A stretch of 64,000 nucleotides of DNA from contig SCNS01000024.1 in assembly GCA_005503215.1 (NCBI GenBank), forward strand, positions 1 through 64,000, written 5' to 3'. Source of the stretch: Sphingomonadaceae bacterium 3R27C6 (GTDB lineage Bacteria > Pseudomonadota > Alphaproteobacteria > Sphingomonadales > Sphingomonadaceae). Under the pieces are notes generated by a model. That model did no database searches and was not told the origin of the DNA. It worked only from the letters and a program-made list of their open reading frames with translations. The translations under genes and the position numbers were made by a program. Within the stretch, counting starts at the first letter, position 1, and every line of letters begins with the position of its first letter. Below, one piece after another: positions 1 to 10,195 of the stretch.

Positions 1-1
1 G

Positions 2-85
2 ATCAACGCACGCATGGCGAAGCTCGCCAAGCGACGAGCACAGGGAAGAGCCGCCTACGCCGACGCTAAATCCCGCGACAGCTAA
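2..85 (+). CDS. C-terminal tail of an unidentified protein (5' end outside window)
   Basis: Reading frame 2 is open from the window edge to a TAA at 83-85 and gives a basic 27-residue tail rich in Ala, Arg and Lys. It cannot be assigned. It is listed because it ends cleanly 160 bases before the convergent HNH gene, leaving room for terminators. The frame may be chance. Confidence 0.3.
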   Translation: MNARMAKLAKRRAQGRAAYADAKSRDS

Positions 86-244
86 TCGATGGCGGTTTCC
101 TGACCACGCTTACGCAGCAATCGTCTCTGTACAACTTCAGAATAGCCCCGGCGGCTTGCGATGCTTCGAATTGCGGGTCTGGGTAATCAAAAATGGTAGG
201 CGGAATCATCGAGACTGTCGGGCTACGACGTCTCGCGGGCTAGT

Positions 245-1021
245 TCAGTCAAACGAGTATCGCCGGCGGTGCCAACACAGATAACGGCGATGCTCTGCTG
301 TTAGCGGAACGTCCGCGAGATCGCGGTGTCGAAGCGCGATAAGAGCCTCGGCTCCTAATTGCGGTTTGAAAAGAGCCTGACCGGATTCAGAAAAACTCAC
401 CAGACCAGCGTCAAAGGCCGCATCCCAATGCGCTGCAAGCAGTAGCCCGTTGTGCACGTCGAGCCGCTCGGCGTCGCTCTCACATACGGCCCAAGGCACA
501 ATATGGCTCGCTCTCAAAAGCTCTGGCTCGCTTATCCCGGTTAGCGGACACCTCGAGTTCCAATAGCCTAGTAAAGCGCGGCGGAAATGATCTTGGCCAA
601 TACGAACTCGCGTCAGGCGTTCGGCCTCGGTGTTTCCCAGACCCGCAACCGCAGCTTCAAACTCGTGGAGCGGTAGCGTAGGAAGCGTCGACGAAAGTAC
701 ATAAGTTCGGTGTAGCGCATCGCGAAGCGCGCTCTGATCCGAGAACGCGAATGCCGCTCGCATTCCCTGTGGGAAAGGCACCGTGGCTGGCGCGTTCAAT
801 TCTGCAGCAACGCCGGGATGTCCTACGGAAAGGAACCACACATTGCCGCCCTCCCCTACTGCCAGTCCAATTTCGCCGGGGACGTTTATATCTGAACGGA
901 AATACAGCCAGCCATCTGCCTCGCCGTTTTCACTTCGATAGCCATGGTTAAATGCAGCCTCTTTCAATTCAGAACGGAGTCCGGCCGGAATGACGCGAAT
1001 GCGTGATTGGGTCGAGACCAC
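245..1021 (-). CDS. HNH endonuclease (HNH_2 type), last gene of defence operon 1
   Basis: This 258-residue protein has a C-terminal HNH_2-type nuclease domain (the PF13391 kind) from about residue 145 onward. The visible signature is CPLTG near residue 158, then ASHIVPWA near 172, then R-x-D-x-x-NGLLL and a D-x-AFD segment, which is the order of the metal-binding and catalytic residues in this family. The N-terminal half is unrecognised and may be a sensor or specificity domain. The start chosen is a GTG, three bases after the stop of the Rad50-like ATPase gene, so the two are translationally coupled. An ATPase followed by an HNH nuclease recalls Septu (PtuA/PtuB), but this ATPase is of a different, zinc-hook type. 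The likely job is DNA cleavage as the effector of the operon, which is an inference. Confidence 0.85.
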   Translation of the reverse strand: MVSTQSRIRVIPAGLRSELKEAAFNHGYRSENGEADGWLYFRSDINVPGEIGLAVGEGGNVWFLSVGHPGVAAELNAPATVPFPQGMRAAFAFSDQSALRDALHRTYVLSSTLPTLPLHEFEAAVAGLGNTEAERLTRVRIGQDHFRRALLGYWNSRCPLTGISEPELLRASHIVPWAVCESDAERLDVHNGLLLAAHWDAAFDAGLVSFSESGQALFKPQLGAEALIALRHRDLADVPLTAEHRRYLCWHRRRYSFD

Positions 1022-1024
1022 GCC

Positions 1025-2977
1025 TCAAAGATCCTGCCGAAAGAGACGCGATTCCGGTGGCGCGCTGCTCAACTTCAGCACTGTCCAAGGTCGCTCTTGC
1101 AGGTTCTCAGGTGGAGCTGTCGTGGTGGTGAGGATGTATTGAAACTGCGGCTTGTCAGTCTGACCTTCAAGCCAAAGTGCCAGCTTGAAGATTCGATGGT
1201 AGATGCCAAGGCCCAAGTCTGCCTCGCGGGGGCTGTCATGCAACCAGAAGCCAGGCAACTCGGTCTTGTCCTCCAGCGTCAACAAAAGGGCCGCCAAGTC
1301 GAATGCGACCACTTTCAGCGAGTCTACCGCGGCGGTTGTCAAATCACCATGCAGAGAAACCATTGGCTGGATGCCATTCTCATTAAGCTGCACGCTGCCT
1401 TGCGCGCCCTCGGGCACGAGGAAGCGTATCGTCATACCGAATAAGACCGACAGTCGATCCACGATTCCTTGAGCAGACCGCCGGATAGCTGTGGCCGAGT
1501 TCCGTTCGTCGGCCTCCGCCGCGGCTTCGCGCTGCGCATCTGCTTCGTGCTTGGCAATTTCAGCGAGGTATTCAGGATATCGCTTCGTCAATGTGACATA
1601 GCCGGTCGCCGACGCGAGCGCTTCCTTCGACGCTTTGGCGGCCTGCTCGAGTGACTTGAGCGCCGCTTTTGCCTGTTCGACCTTCTGATTTGCGAGCGCG
1701 CGATCCGGTTTCAACGCATTTTGTTCAGTGACGAGCGCCTGTTTCCGCTCAATTGCCTTCCCGTGCTCTTCGCGAAGCATTTCCAGAAACGCATTTTGCT
1801 GATCGATAAAATCTTGGGCTCCAAGTGGTACGGACTGACCACATGTTGGACATAAAGGGTCCGACGCATCCTGAGCGCTCGATGCCGCCCGCGGCATCTT
1901 ATCATCGAACATTTGGATACTCGAGGAGATCTCCGGCAACGCAGCATCGATTTCGATGAGGCGGTCTTCGATTACTCTGAGCTCGCTTTCCTTGTCCTCA
2001 ACGAGTTTATTCGCCTCCTGCAACTTCTGGTCGATCTGCGGGTCGGCTCGCAGCATTTCGGCACTGGCTGCTGCGGCTGCCCTTCCCACCCACAGGTCAA
2101 ATGTGGCATTTTCTCCCGGATCGCCACCAAACATATCCTGCAGATTTTGAGCGACGTCATCGCGAACCCATTCGACGCGCTGTTTACGCCGCGCTGCCTC
2201 CTCGGCATTGCGCTTGTGTCCCTGCGCCCGCCTCAACGCGTCGATTTCGCCCTGCTGAAGTGCTTTCAACAGCAGTCGGATCACCCGGACACGATCAGGC
2301 TTGGACATATTTCGAGAGGGAGAACGCGACTGGGTTTCTGGTGCGCGCCAATCGAGGATATCGAGGAGGCGGCATTCCTGATCGCGCGTCAGCCAGGCGA
2401 GCGCCAATTCCCAAGCGTCATCAAGGCTGCTTCCGATCGGCATGTGTTGTGCCGCCGTCGGCATCACTGCGCCCGCAATCGCCTGCCGCAGCGGGCTGAT
2501 GGTCGAGTTGGGAATTTCTCCCTTCGCCAACACATCCAGCGATCCGCCTTTTTGAGCATAATGCCTGCCGCTTCCGGCACCGGCACCTATTGGACGTATT
2601 ACATTCCACAATTCGCCATCAAGCATGACCTCGGCGCCAACATGGGCGTCGGGCAGCGCGTTGGCGATCCGCTGGCGCTGAGCGTCGGTGCCATAGCTGT
2701 CCTCCCCGAGGCAATAGCGGATAAGGCGACAAAAGCTGGTTTTGCCCCCGCCGTGACCCATGTGGCCAGCCACTCCTTGGGCATCAGGAGACCAGACGAT
2801 GTTGAGGCCTGGACGAAGAAAGACGTCCTGGATCGGTGGCTTCGCCATCGCGTTCCAGATCACCAGCCGCCTGATCCACAGACGCGGACCATTTCCAGCA
2901 ATAGGCTGAAATCCGTCCAAAGACGCATCGAACAGGTCAGGCAGCGGCGGCTTGGGCAACGAAGGTCTGCTCCACAT
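1025..2977 (-). CDS. Rad50/SMC-like ATPase with zinc-hook motif
   Basis: This is a 650-residue ABC-type ATPase with a coiled-coil middle. A Walker A motif (GHGGGKTSF) lies near residue 76. Long helical segments rich in Glu, Lys, Gln and Ala flank a CPTCGQ zinc-hook-like motif near residue 378, as in Rad50 and RloC. A Walker B/D-loop-like segment (FWLHDSPREAD) lies near residue 580. The catalytic Glu after the Walker B Asp is replaced by Ser (HDSPRE), the pattern seen in several anticodon-nuclease and defence ATPases. Its start overlaps the methyltransferase 3' end by 41 bases, so it belongs to the same transcript. The expected role is nucleotide-dependent sensing or clamping on DNA with the neighbouring HNH nuclease as effector. 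It may form a zinc-linked dimer. The family identity is solid; the function is inferred. Confidence 0.8.
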   Translation of the reverse strand: MWSRPSLPKPPLPDLFDASLDGFQPIAGNGPRLWIRRLVIWNAMAKPPIQDVFLRPGLNIVWSPDAQGVAGHMGHGGGKTSFCRLIRYCLGEDSYGTDAQRQRIANALPDAHVGAEVMLDGELWNVIRPIGAGAGSGRHYAQKGGSLDVLAKGEIPNSTISPLRQAIAGAVMPTAAQHMPIGSSLDDAWELALAWLTRDQECRLLDILDWRAPETQSRSPSRNMSKPDRVRVIRLLLKALQQGEIDALRRAQGHKRNAEEAARRKQRVEWVRDDVAQNLQDMFGGDPGENATFDLWVGRAAAAASAEMLRADPQIDQKLQEANKLVEDKESELRVIEDRLIEIDAALPEISSSIQMFDDKMPRAASSAQDASDPLCPTCGQSVPLGAQDFIDQQNAFLEMLREEHGKAIERKQALVTEQNALKPDRALANQKVEQAKAALKSLEQAAKASKEALASATGYVTLTKRYPEYLAEIAKHEADAQREAAAEADERNSATAIRRSAQGIVDRLSVLFGMTIRFLVPEGAQGSVQLNENGIQPMVSLHGDLTTAAVDSLKVVAFDLAALLLTLEDKTELPGFWLHDSPREADLGLGIYHRIFKLALWLEGQTDKPQFQYILTTTTAPPENLQERPWTVLKLSSAPPESRLFRQDL

Positions 2978-5900
2978 GGCTCAACGTGGCAGCGGCCGCA
3001 TTGAGATCGATCGAACGCAGCGCATGCCAAACGAAGTCGGCGCGGCCTTCCGCCCAAGGCGGCAGCGGATTATCATATATTGCTGATCCGCGATCAACGG
3101 TGGCGGTTTCGGCGTCATAACGCCATGCTCGCCGTGCCGCCAACTGTGCTTGCGCAGAGGCAAAATGCACAAGACGCGAGGCCGAAAAGGATGGCACGCT
3201 TTCGGAAACTGGCACTGCCGCGGCATCGCCAACGAGCCTCCGCCATTCCAATGCCGCTGCCGCGGGTAGGTGCGGCATCAACAGATGAGGCTGCGCCGCG
3301 TAAAGGAAACCGAAAATCACTTCGCGTAGGGGCCGGGGCTGCCGCATCCGTTTCACGATCGCTGCCAAGAGCAGGCGCACATCCAGCTCATCGTTGACAA
3401 CACCATGCCACTGGCCATTCGCGATCGAAGCCGTATCGGGCGCAGCCGCGACCTGCGCATCATAGGCGGCGAGGACGAGGCGCTGGGTGCGGTATTCGCC
3501 ATATTTGGCGATCTCGTTCTTCTGGAGGACACGGAAGGTTTCGGATGGGTAGTCGGCGCCGATCACGTCCTTGGGATCGAGCACATAGCGCAGCTCATCG
3601 CGGGTCAAGCCATAGGCGAGCGCATACCAGGCATCGAGCTCCCCGCGCAGCACTGCGCGGCGATCCTCGTCCCAGGCGAAGGGCTCGCCGTCATAGCCCA
3701 GATCGCGCGCGAAGGGGGCCATGGCATGGCTGGTATAGGTCAGCTCCAGCACGCGCGGGACGATGAAGGCGAGGTCGGCTTCGGTGTAGGCTGTCGGGGG
3801 GAGGATGGGGAACTGTTTGAGATAGCCGTAGGTCAGATGAAGACCGGCAACTTTCGTCCGAGCTGCCGTGTCTAACGTCAGCGAGTTCAAATTGGCTAGC
3901 AAAGCCGCCTGCAAGCTTGCCGGCTTATCACTAAACAACAGTGGAGACGTATGCCCCACAGCCACTTTCGGGATCGCTGAGAAGATCGCGGTGCGTTCAT
4001 TGGTCGGAGCCGTGACATCTTTAAATGTGCTTAGCCAGCCGAGGCTATCGAACCGCCCGAGGCGGTCAAGAGTCTCGCGTTCAGGCACCCAGTAGAACGG
4101 CTCGGGTTCGAAATTTGGGTCCTGATAGCTTTCGAGCGGGGTCTCTGGCATCACACGATAGCCTCGATCATCGCCACGCGCGCCATAGTCCCCGAAGCGA
4201 TGATCGAACTGATGGATCATCTTTGCTTCGTAGAGCGGCACGTAGCGCGCCTCGGCCGGCGCATTGCTGCCGGTTGAAAGGTCTAGATGCCCCGCATCCC
4301 GCCCGCCGTTCAGCGCCAGCCCCGGCGCGCGCGGCTGGGCAGCGTCGGGGCGCACCCAGTCGCTGCCTCTGCGGACCCAGCCATCGGCGGCGAGCTGCGC
4401 GGCCGTGCGGAACAGGCTGCTGTCGCTGGTCATGTTAAATAGACCTTGGCGAAATTCGACGCTCCACGAATTGCCCGCCGCGCCCTTCGCATCGGCGATC
4501 AACACCGGCACGCGGTCATAGATCGCAGCGATCAATTGGGCGTCTTCGCGCGCTCTGAAGACAGGGGCGGTCTTCGTATTGGGGTTGATCTGCGCGATCT
4601 CACCCGGCGACAAAGTGAAGCGGCGGCGCTCGTCCTCAAGCTGTGCGGGATCGGTGAGGAAGAAGGCGAACTCCGCCTCACGCACGCCGCTGCCAATCGT
4701 TAGCAGGCAGAACTTCATGCGGCTATCGATGTCGGCAAACAGCCTATCGCGGTTCTCGAAGTCAAACAGGCCAGCCAGCCGCTGTTCGCTCACCAGATGC
4801 CCAAAGAACGGCGCTGTCGTGGCATCAGTGGCAATGCCGGTGGGCACGATCACGCCCGAGCGCCCACGCGCTCGCGTCAGATTCAGGAAGTGCTCGGCGA
4901 AGAGGCCATAGGTGTTTACCTTGCCACGCGCGGTCAGGTCGAAGCGACCGCTGGCCCGGGCAAAGTCGTTGATGGCCTCGAACCGGCGCTTGTCCAGTGC
5001 GAACTCGGTGAACAGTTCGGGCCGCTCGGCTTCCAGTGCGGCGATGGCGCGCTTGCGTGTTGCGCCCTTGAGCGCGGCGATTTCGGGCGCGCGTGCCTCG
5101 AAATACTCCTCTTCGCCAAGCTGAATGACTTCCCACGGCGGATTGCCCAGCACCACGTCGAACCCGCCGCGCTCGACCATCACATCGGGAAACGCCAGCG
5201 GCCAGTGCAGCAAGCGGGCCGCTGTCGCGGCATCGACCGCCGCCGCCTCCAGCGGGCGATAGACCTGCCCGCCGCCCAGCTTCGTCCGCACCTCCGCCGT
5301 GGTCGGCACCATGTTGCGCCCGTGATTGAGCGGCACTTCGGTCTTGGGCAGCAGGAACGCCGCGACATAGAGGTCACAGGCCACGCGCGTGGCATGGCGC
5401 GCCGGATCGCGCCGCCACGCCTCATAAGCTTCGCGCTTTTTCTCCACCTGCCCCACCGTATCCTCGGGCATGCGGCGGATGTTGGAGAGGTTGGCGGCGA
5501 GCCGCTTCGGGGGCATCGCGCCGGTGCCGCCGGCCCAGTCGAACTGGCCTTGGCCCTTCCTGGCCGCCTTGTTCTGTTGCAGGTAATATTTGGCCGTCGC
5601 CTTGTCGTCGCCGGTCAGCGGCTTGTAAGCCGCATCCGGCACGCCCTCCTCCAGCGCGTCGAGGTCGAGCACGCCGAGCAGCGCATCGCCGCAGCGGATA
5701 TTGGCGTCGAGGAAGCCCAAGGGCTGCCCCGGCGACACGCTCTCGATCCACAGCGCCACCTTGGCCAGCTCGACCGCCATCGGGTTACGGTCGACACCGT
5801 GGATGCAACGGCTGACTACATCGCGCAGCGCAGCCTGCTCGTCCGGCGCATCGGGATTGCGCAGCGCCGCGACCTTCCCCGCCATGCGCCGCGCCGCGCC

Positions 5901-7433
5901 GAGCAGGAAATGGCCCGATCCGCAGGCGGGATCGATCACCTTGAGGTCCAGGATCGCGTCCGCGCCGCCATTCGCCTCGGCATGCTCCAGCACCGGATCG
6001 AGCGCGCTATCGAGGAGCGTTTCGACCAGGCTGTCGGGGGTGTAATAGCTGCCGCTCGTCTTGCGATCATTGCCCTTGACCGATGCCAGCTCGAACTCGC
6101 CTGCCGGGCTGAGAGAGGGGCGCAGCTCCAGCAACCCTTCGTAGACGCTGCCCAGCTCTTCGGTGCGCATGTCGCGCCAGTTGATCCGCGTCAGGCGGCT
6201 GTCGATCTCGACGAAGCCGAGGTTCCACACCGCGCGCAGGAAGCGTCGGTTGGGGATGCACGCGACGTTGAGCGTTGGCGTGGCTCCACGCGCGAACAGC
6301 CCGCCGAGCGCGGGTAGGCCCAGCAGCGGCTGTCCCTGCTCCAGCGCGGCGAGGGTGACCTTCATCCCCTCCCACGCATCATGGTGCGCGTCATAGGCGG
6401 CGCGGCGGGCCGATCGCGTGCGCCAGAAGGCGAAGCTGTAGCTGTCCGCATAGAGGTTGCGCGCGTCGCGCCCGGTAGTGCGCGGGTGGAGCAGGTCGCG
6501 CTCCTCCGCCACGGCGAGGAAGATCAGGCGATAGACGGTGCGCAGCAGCTCTTCAAACAACCGCATCGTCGCGGCGGGATCGGTGGCGATCTGGTCGTGC
6601 AGCTGCGGGTTTGCTTCGATCAGGCCCGCGCCGAGTTCACGCAGCGCCTCCTTGACATTGCGGCCGAGGCGATCGCGCGCGGCGGTCCCCTGTTTCAGCC
6701 CCGCCTCCCGCGCCTGTTCCAGCGGCGCGGCGGACGACGGCGTGCCAGCACTGCCAAAGCGGCTGGCATGGGTAAGCAGCCACCAGGCGGTGAAGTCCGC
6801 AAACATCTCGTCGCGGAACATCGCGCCCAGATCGGCCTCGATCCACGCCCCGCGCGTCAGGCTGGCATTGTCGCGCATCAACCGCACCCGGTCGCCGGCG
6901 AACACCAGCCCCCACAGCGCATGGTCGGCATGGTTGAGCCAGTCCTGCAACAGCACGATCGGCGCCCGCCGCGCGCGGCCCTCATTGCCGTCGCCGAATT
7001 CGGGCAGCGCGCGGTTGAATCCGTTGAAGCGCGTCCCCTCGAACGAGGGCGGCGCGACGATAATCGGCACGCGTCCGTCGCGGGCTTCCAGCGCGATGCG
7101 ATAGCGGCGCGTGCCGTCCTGCCGATCGATCGGGCCGGTAAAGTCATCGAACCCGAACGCCCCAGCCAGCAGTTCGCGCACGAACGCCGCGGTCTGCGTC
7201 GTCGTAGGTTCGTCGATCTTCTGGTAATCGCGCCAGATGCCCTGACCGATGCGGAAATAGCGCGAGATCTCGTCGGCGAGCGTCAGGCCCTTGGGCACGT
7301 CGTAACTCGCGGCGAGCTTCGCGTCGCGCGCTGCGCCGGCGATCGCCGCGACCTGTTCGGGCGCGATCAGCCCGCCTTCGATGGTGATCGCTTCCAGGCC
7401 GAGTTCGGCGGTGCGCTTGGGGGCACGGGCCAT
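2937..7433 (-). CDS. Eco57I/PglX/DrmMI-like N6-adenine DNA methyltransferase
   Basis: This is a 1498-residue class I methyltransferase. The SAM-binding motif I (DPACGSGHF) is near residue 500, followed about 50 residues later by an acidic motif II segment (GVDRNPMAVELAK). The catalytic motif IV is NPPW near residue 762, specific for adenine-N6 (or cytosine-N4) methylation. The long N-terminal region contains segments typical of the large Eco57I-like enzymes of BREX (PglX) and class 1 DISARM (DrmMI), and I see no clear nuclease motif there. The C-terminal 500 residues probably hold target recognition. The start codon overlaps the SNF2 stop as TGATG at 7431-7435. In the operon it would mark self DNA so that the helicases and nuclease act on unmodified DNA, which is an inference from related systems. 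Confidence 0.88.
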   Translation of the reverse strand: MARAPKRTAELGLEAITIEGGLIAPEQVAAIAGAARDAKLAASYDVPKGLTLADEISRYFRIGQGIWRDYQKIDEPTTTQTAAFVRELLAGAFGFDDFTGPIDRQDGTRRYRIALEARDGRVPIIVAPPSFEGTRFNGFNRALPEFGDGNEGRARRAPIVLLQDWLNHADHALWGLVFAGDRVRLMRDNASLTRGAWIEADLGAMFRDEMFADFTAWWLLTHASRFGSAGTPSSAAPLEQAREAGLKQGTAARDRLGRNVKEALRELGAGLIEANPQLHDQIATDPAATMRLFEELLRTVYRLIFLAVAEERDLLHPRTTGRDARNLYADSYSFAFWRTRSARRAAYDAHHDAWEGMKVTLAALEQGQPLLGLPALGGLFARGATPTLNVACIPNRRFLRAVWNLGFVEIDSRLTRINWRDMRTEELGSVYEGLLELRPSLSPAGEFELASVKGNDRKTSGSYYTPDSLVETLLDSALDPVLEHAEANGGADAILDLKVIDPACGSGHFLLGAARRMAGKVAALRNPDAPDEQAALRDVVSRCIHGVDRNPMAVELAKVALWIESVSPGQPLGFLDANIRCGDALLGVLDLDALEEGVPDAAYKPLTGDDKATAKYYLQQNKAARKGQGQFDWAGGTGAMPPKRLAANLSNIRRMPEDTVGQVEKKREAYEAWRRDPARHATRVACDLYVAAFLLPKTEVPLNHGRNMVPTTAEVRTKLGGGQVYRPLEAAAVDAATAARLLHWPLAFPDVMVERGGFDVVLGNPPWEVIQLGEEEYFEARAPEIAALKGATRKRAIAALEAERPELFTEFALDKRRFEAINDFARASGRFDLTARGKVNTYGLFAEHFLNLTRARGRSGVIVPTGIATDATTAPFFGHLVSEQRLAGLFDFENRDRLFADIDSRMKFCLLTIGSGVREAEFAFFLTDPAQLEDERRRFTLSPGEIAQINPNTKTAPVFRAREDAQLIAAIYDRVPVLIADAKGAAGNSWSVEFRQGLFNMTSDSSLFRTAAQLAADGWVRRGSDWVRPDAAQPRAPGLALNGGRDAGHLDLSTGSNAPAEARYVPLYEAKMIHQFDHRFGDYGARGDDRGYRVMPETPLESYQDPNFEPEPFYWVPERETLDRLGRFDSLGWLSTFKDVTAPTNERTAIFSAIPKVAVGHTSPLLFSDKPASLQAALLANLNSLTLDTAARTKVAGLHLTYGYLKQFPILPPTAYTEADLAFIVPRVLELTYTSHAMAPFARDLGYDGEPFAWDEDRRAVLRGELDAWYALAYGLTRDELRYVLDPKDVIGADYPSETFRVLQKNEIAKYGEYRTQRLVLAAYDAQVAAAPDTASIANGQWHGVVNDELDVRLLLAAIVKRMRQPRPLREVIFGFLYAAQPHLLMPHLPAAAALEWRRLVGDAAAVPVSESVPSFSASRLVHFASAQAQLAARRAWRYDAETATVDRGSAIYDNPLPPWAEGRADFVWHALRSIDLNAAAATLSHVEQTFVAQAAAA

Positions 7434-10195
7434 CAGTTCGCCTCCGGGACCAGGACATACAGGCCGATGACGTCCGCTGTGCCGACCGGCGACACCTGCG
7501 TCGTGCTGCCCGCGCCGGCGGTCGCCGCCTTCACGCGATCATGGTCCTCGCCCAGCGTTGTGGCGCGCGCAGTGGCATAGGCGCGAATCGCACCCTCATA
7601 CTCGCCGATGCGAGCGCGCGCCGCCTCGACCTGTCGTGCGATGATAGCGGGGTCGAGGTTGCCCGACGCCTGCGCCTCCAGCAGCGCCAGCGCCACCTCG
7701 CCGCTCGCCACTTCGCCCGCGCCGTCGAACGCGATCGCGGTGGCTTCCTCGGCCAGCAGCGTGCGCCGCCCGCTCGTCACCAATGTGAAGCGCAGCCGCA
7801 GCAGCAGGACGTGCGTCAGCTTGCTCACCGCGCGCGTGCGCCATGCCCCGGCGCGGCCCAGCGCCACCGGGCCATCGACCCCGCGCGGATCGAGCGCGCC
7901 CTCCGCCATCGTCTCGGCCAGCATCGCCACCAGCGGGTGGACGCGGCCGACATGCGCCACGTCGGGCGGAGGCATATCCTCGAAACTGATCAGGCGGCTG
8001 CCAGTCAGCCCCCGCGCCTCGAGCCGTTCGCACAGCCGTTGCGGCAGGCGGTCGTAATTGACGCGCCAATGCGGCTCCTGCACGCCGATCCCGCCCTGCG
8101 TGATGCGGCTAAGCGCGCGGCGGGTGAAGCGTTCGACTTCCGCCGGTCCACCATTCAACGCGCGCATCCGCCGCCACTCGGGCAGCACCTCGTCGGGGCT
8201 GAGCGCATTCTGGGCATAGATCGCCCGGCTCTTCTTCATATTCTCCTCGGCGTCGCGCCACACCGTCTCGACCGATGGTGCCGCCCCGCCGAAATCGAAT
8301 GCGCCCTGCGCCCGCGGCGAGTTGGATCGCAGCAGCATCGCCTGCATCAGCGCGCTCGTCACGCTGGCGCTATCCTCGGGCACCGGCACGGTGACGCCGG
8401 TCGCTTCGCGGATGCGTTTGGCCTTGCTTGTGATCACTTCGATCACCGCGCCGTCGATCATCGAATTCTCGCCGAACATCATCAGCGACCATACGGTCGG
8501 CGATTGCTGGCCGAACCGATCGACCCGTCCCTCGCGCTGCTGGTGTCGGGTCGGGTTCCAGTTGAGGTCGTAATGGACGACCGCGTTGAACAGCATCTGC
8601 AGGTTGATGCCTTCGGACAGGCAATCGGTGGCGACCAGGATGCGGTGCTCGCTGTCGCTCATCGCATCGACGCGTGCGCGGCGTTCCTCCGGGGTCAGGC
8701 GGCCGGTGACGACCTGCGCATCATATTTTTTGAACGCGGCGCGCAACGCCTCACCCACCGCCTCGGCGGTCGAGATGAAGCGGCAGAACACCACCGGGCG
8801 CGCGCCCATGGCGATCAGCTTCTTAAGCTCGCGGATCAGGGCGCGCAGCTTGGGGTCCTCGTCCGGCTTGTCGGCCAGCGCATCGGCCTGGGCGATCAGT
8901 TTTTCGAGCGCGGCGCATTCCTCTCCGTCGAGCGCGGTGGCCGGCTCGACATCAGTGTCGCTGAACGTGCCTTCGTCCTCATCCATCAGGATCGGTTCGA
9001 GTGCGGCTTCTTCCGCCATCCCGCCCAGCCGGTTGCGCAGCGCGCTTGCGGCGGCCGCGGGCGACGATCCGACGCAGCGCATCAGCGCTAGCGTGCCCCA
9101 AAAGGCGAGCCGCCGCGCCCGCTCGCCATCCGCCCGCGTGGCGACGCCGACGCAATAGTCGAGCACGTCTTCCTGAAACGTGAGATGCTGGCCGACCAGC
9201 TGATAGGGCAGCTCGGCCGTTTCCGCTTTGGCGAAGGCGCGCTTTTCGTTCCACCCGTCCTGAATGTCGGGACGGCGGCGCTGCACGAAATGCCGGGCGA
9301 GGCGACGGCGCCACGTCTCGCTGTTTTCCGGCGTGGCGAGCACGGGGTCGAGCAGGCCGAGCAACCGCTGGAACGCCTCTTGGTCGCCGCTGTGCGGGGT
9401 CGCGGTGAGCAGCAGCAGGTGGCGCTCGGCATCCTGTGCCAGCTCGCGCAGCACCGCGTAACGCTGCTGCGTGCCCCCTTCCCCGCCGCCGACGCACGCA
9501 TGCGCCTCATCGACGATCACGAAGTTGGGACAGGCCCGAACAAACTCCGCGCGGCGCCCTTCTGCCTTGATATAGTCCAAACTGACGACCGTTGCCGGGT
9601 AGGCGTTAAAAACACTCTCCGAAACTGCCAATCCCCGCTCCAGCGACCTCGCGCGAGCCGAAGTTACCGCGACGGCATCGATGTCGAACTTGGTCGCGAG
9701 TTCCTCAACCCATTGTTCGACCAGATGCGGCGGGCACAGCACGGTGAAGCGATCAACTTCGCCGCGGTCGATCATCTCGCGCAGAACCATACCTGCTTCA
9801 ATTGTCTTTCCGATGCCGACATCGTCGGCAATCAGCAGCCGCTTCACATCTTGACGCAGCGCCATCAGAAGCGGCACGAGCTGATAGGCGCGCGGCTCCA
9901 CACCAAGATGCGCCGCGCTACGGAAGGGTCCCGCCCCGCGGCGCAGCGACAACCGTAGTCCATCCGCTAGCAGTTGCGCCGCTTCCTGCGTGTCAACTTG
10001 GTCTACGGTCGGATGGCCGAACTCCGCGCTTTTCACCGGGCTGGTCTCCAGAGCCGGTGCGAAAGTTATGGCATCCTCTTCCGATCCCGACAGAGGACGA
10101 ACCCTAACCAAGCCCTCAGCTGGCTTCCCAAGAACGATCCATTCGCGACCTCGTGCCCGAACAAGGTCGCCGGTCTGTAGTTGGGCGGGGGTCAT
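7433..10195 (-). CDS. SNF2-family helicase, DISARM DrmD-like
   Basis: This is a 920-residue SF2 helicase or translocase. Motif I (DDVGIGKT) is near residue 124, motif II is DEAH near 229, motif III is TATPHS shortly after, and the C-terminal RecA lobe ends with REGRVDRFGQQ near residue 557. The tail of about 300 residues is not recognised. The overall length and motif spacing match DrmD of class 1 DISARM and other bacterial RapA/SNF2-like proteins. It starts with a four-base ATGA overlap with the upstream helicase gene and ends overlapping the methyltransferase start, so it is embedded in a single operon. It probably translocates on double-stranded DNA during recognition or restriction of phage DNA. 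DrmD-like identity is by architecture and context only. Confidence 0.85.
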   Translation of the reverse strand: MTPAQLQTGDLVRARGREWIVLGKPAEGLVRVRPLSGSEEDAITFAPALETSPVKSAEFGHPTVDQVDTQEAAQLLADGLRLSLRRGAGPFRSAAHLGVEPRAYQLVPLLMALRQDVKRLLIADDVGIGKTIEAGMVLREMIDRGEVDRFTVLCPPHLVEQWVEELATKFDIDAVAVTSARARSLERGLAVSESVFNAYPATVVSLDYIKAEGRRAEFVRACPNFVIVDEAHACVGGGEGGTQQRYAVLRELAQDAERHLLLLTATPHSGDQEAFQRLLGLLDPVLATPENSETWRRRLARHFVQRRRPDIQDGWNEKRAFAKAETAELPYQLVGQHLTFQEDVLDYCVGVATRADGERARRLAFWGTLALMRCVGSSPAAAASALRNRLGGMAEEAALEPILMDEDEGTFSDTDVEPATALDGEECAALEKLIAQADALADKPDEDPKLRALIRELKKLIAMGARPVVFCRFISTAEAVGEALRAAFKKYDAQVVTGRLTPEERRARVDAMSDSEHRILVATDCLSEGINLQMLFNAVVHYDLNWNPTRHQQREGRVDRFGQQSPTVWSLMMFGENSMIDGAVIEVITSKAKRIREATGVTVPVPEDSASVTSALMQAMLLRSNSPRAQGAFDFGGAAPSVETVWRDAEENMKKSRAIYAQNALSPDEVLPEWRRMRALNGGPAEVERFTRRALSRITQGGIGVQEPHWRVNYDRLPQRLCERLEARGLTGSRLISFEDMPPPDVAHVGRVHPLVAMLAETMAEGALDPRGVDGPVALGRAGAWRTRAVSKLTHVLLLRLRFTLVTSGRRTLLAEEATAIAFDGAGEVASGEVALALLEAQASGNLDPAIIARQVEAARARIGEYEGAIRAYATARATTLGEDHDRVKAATAGAGSTTQVSPVGTADVIGLYVLVPEAN

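Noticed and set aside
4797..6317. Long open frame of 506 codons on the plus strand across the methyltransferase gene
   Set aside because: It is the antisense shadow of a GC-rich coding region; it has no recognisable motif, while the minus-strand frame carries DPACGSGHF and NPPW.
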